Assembly (NCBI GenBank): GCA_946886325.1
Contig: CAMPIK010000146.1
Coordinates: 1 to 6,340, forward strand
DNA from: an uncultured Shinella sp.
Lineage (GTDB): Bacteria; Pseudomonadota; Alphaproteobacteria; Rhizobiales; Rhizobiaceae
DNA: 6,340 nt
Reading direction: 5' to 3'
Positions 5,494-6,340 of the stretch are shown here, piece after piece (position 1 is the first letter of the stretch; each line of letters opens with the position of its first letter). Made by a program: the position numbers and the translations under genes. A model generated the notes under the pieces. That model made no database searches and was not told where the DNA came from. It saw only the letters and a list, made by a program, of their open reading frames with translations.

Positions 5494-5868
5494 ATGACGA
5501 CGGAACGCAAGACCGAGATCACCGGCGGCATCAACATCGCCATGAAGGTGCCGTCGCACCAGTATGCGGCGACGCTTGCCTTCTATCGCGACGTGGTGGG
5601 CCTGCCGCCCTTCGACGAGAAGGTGCCGGCCAAGGGCTTCCTGCTCGGGCCGAACCGGCTGTGGATCGACGAGGCGCCGGCCTTCAGCCAGGCCGAGGTC
5701 TGGCTGGAACTCTTCACGCCGGACCACGAGGGTGCGCTCAACCATCTGGAGGCAAGCGGCGTGGTGCGCTGCGACGCGGTGGAGGATCTGGGGGAAGGGT
5801 TTCAGGGCGGCTGGATCATGAACCCGGCCAATATCGTGCACATGCTGCGCAGGCCCGACGCCTGGTAG
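5494..5868 (+). CDS. VOC (glyoxalase/bleomycin-resistance-fold) protein
   Basis: A 124-residue protein of the vicinal oxygen chelate fold, a single betaalphabetabetabeta-pair unit that would dimerise to form its active site. Seen: NIAMKVPSHQYAATLAFYRD to VVGLPPF (14-40, the signature first strand and helix), GFLLGPNRLWIDEAP, VWLELFTPD with Glu72, and the closing NIVHMLRRPDAW. At the usual metal-ligand positions the first-strand His appears to be Asn14 and the last-strand Glu appears to be His116, so classical glyoxalase I chemistry is doubtful; it may bind a ligand or use a different site. The start is ATG 5494 with AAAGGAG (5481-5487) 6 bases upstream; the in-frame extension back to 5365 overlaps the SRPBCC gene, lacks homology-like sequence and is rejected. 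It is co-oriented with the SRPBCC gene and presumably under the same ArsR control. Confidence 0.88.
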   Translation: MTTERKTEITGGINIAMKVPSHQYAATLAFYRDVVGLPPFDEKVPAKGFLLGPNRLWIDEAPAFSQAEVWLELFTPDHEGALNHLEASGVVRCDAVEDLGEGFQGGWIMNPANIVHMLRRPDAW

Positions 5869-5892
5869 TGGCTACCTAGGCGCCGGGCACCG

Positions 5893-5931
5893 GCATCGCC
5901 CCCGAAACCGGGCAGGTCCTGCGGGCGATGC
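5893..5931. terminator. Stem-loop between convergent VOC and L,D-transpeptidase genes
   Basis: GCATCGCCC (5893-5901) pairs perfectly with GGGCGATGC (5923-5931). Inside the loop, GCAG (5912-5915) can pair with CTGC (5919-5922). The 9-bp stem sits in the 85-base gap between two converging stops, the expected place for a bidirectional terminator. No T-tract follows in either direction, so it may be a factor-assisted stop or just an mRNA 3' barrier. Confidence 0.4.
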
Positions 5932-5953
5932 GCGGATCGTGTGCGCGCGGCCG

Positions 5954-6340
5954 TCAGATGGCCGCGGGCGGAATGAGGTCGTCGACGGTGGCGACGGGGA
6001 TCTCCTCCATCGCCGGTGCCGACCCCTGCAGCACGACGACGCGCGAGCCGGTCGGCACGCGGCCGTAGAGATCGATGATATCGGGGTTGAAGAGCCGGAT
6101 GCAGCCGCTCGACACCGCCTTGCCGATCGACCAGGCCTCCGTCGTGCCGTGGATGCGGTAGAGCGTGTCCTGGCCGTCCTTGTGCAGGTAGAGCGCACGC
6201 GGCCCGAGCGGGTTGGTGAGCCCCGGTTCCATGCCGCCGGCCCATTGCAGGTTCCGTTCCGGCTCGCGCTCGATCATGCTCTGCGTCGGCGTCCAGCGCG
6301 GCCATTCGGCCTTGCGCCCGACATGGGCCGACCCCTCGAA
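5954..6340 (-). CDS. L,D-transpeptidase (YkuD/ErfK family), 5'-truncated by window edge
   Basis: Periplasmic enzyme that forms 3-3 cross-links in peptidoglycan or attaches proteins to it, using a catalytic cysteine. The frame stays open to the right edge, leaving 128 residues of the C-terminal part; the signal sequence and N-terminal region lie outside. Seen (from the edge): VGRKAEWPRWTPT at about 7-19, then PLGPRALYLH, the YkuD motif IHGT with His64, and SIGKAVSSGCIRLFNPD with catalytic Cys80 and the following Arg82, then VPTGSRVVVLQ closing the domain. The spacing His-16-Cys fits the HXX(14-17)[ST]xGC pattern. About 35 residues of less conserved tail follow. The ATG at 6277 would cut the conserved VGRKAEWPRWTPT segment, so it is not the start. 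It converges on the VOC gene and appears unrelated to it. It should resist most beta-lactams other than carbapenems (family knowledge). Confidence 0.94.
   Translation of the reverse strand, partial: FEGSAHVGRKAEWPRWTPTQSMIEREPERNLQWAGGMEPGLTNPLGPRALYLHKDGQDTLYRIHGTTEAWSIGKAVSSGCIRLFNPDIIDLYGRVPTGSRVVVLQGSAPAMEEIPVATVDDLIPPAAI

Noticed and set aside
4791..5543. 250-codon minus-strand frame across the divergent promoter
   Set aside because: Covers the AT-rich operator, the SRPBCC gene and part of the repressor gene in the wrong frame; composition is typical of an antisense shadow.
1..6340. A novel multi-gene defence or biosynthetic system
   Set aside because: The genes belong to well-known, functionally separate families, with no clustered unknown proteins, nucleases, toxins or phage genes.

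Overview
The window reads as ordinary chromosomal DNA from a GC-rich alphaproteobacterium, most likely a member of the Rhizobiaceae (Rhizobium/Agrobacterium/Shinella type). This rests on the strong G/C third-position bias, the style of the proteins, and an intergenic double palindrome like the mosaic repeats known from rhizobia. The genus call is inference.

Layout from left to right: (1) the 3' part of a cyclopropane-fatty-acyl-phospholipid synthase gene (1-848, +), cut by the window edge. (2) A complete tex gene (949-3279, +) for the S1-domain transcription accessory protein, preceded by three GC-rich segments that can pair in two mutually exclusive ways. (3) A complete chromosomal class A beta-lactamase with a twin-arginine signal (3450-4343, +), with two dyad structures in its leader. 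(4) A 217-base gene-free stretch (4344-4560) built almost entirely of palindromes. Its core is a ~103-base RIME-like element of two hairpins that are inverted copies of each other. (5) A divergent unit: an ArsR-type repressor (4561-4884, -) facing an SRPBCC/AHSA1 protein (4956-5444, +) and a VOC/glyoxalase-fold protein (5494-5868, +). (6) The C-terminal part of an L,D-transpeptidase gene (5954-6340, -), cut by the right edge and convergent with the VOC gene.

The genes belong to separate functions rather than one pathway. Three touch the cell envelope (membrane lipid cyclopropanation, periplasmic beta-lactamase, peptidoglycan cross-linking), and tex acts on transcription and RNA. The one clear regulatory unit is the ArsR/SRPBCC/VOC group. 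A perfect 8-4-8 AT-rich inverted repeat fills the spacer between a consensus TTGACA -35 and a TATTTT -10 for the SRPBCC-VOC genes, and it also overlaps the repressor's own start codon. Repressor binding there should shut both directions. The ligand sensed and the substrates handled by the two small proteins cannot be read from sequence.

No phage, transposase, CRISPR array, tRNA or rRNA was seen. I found no convincing new multi-gene system. The best leads are regulatory: the operator-in-spacer divergon with an apparently leaderless repressor, the palindromic element, and the strong hairpin just before the beta-lactamase ribosome binding site.
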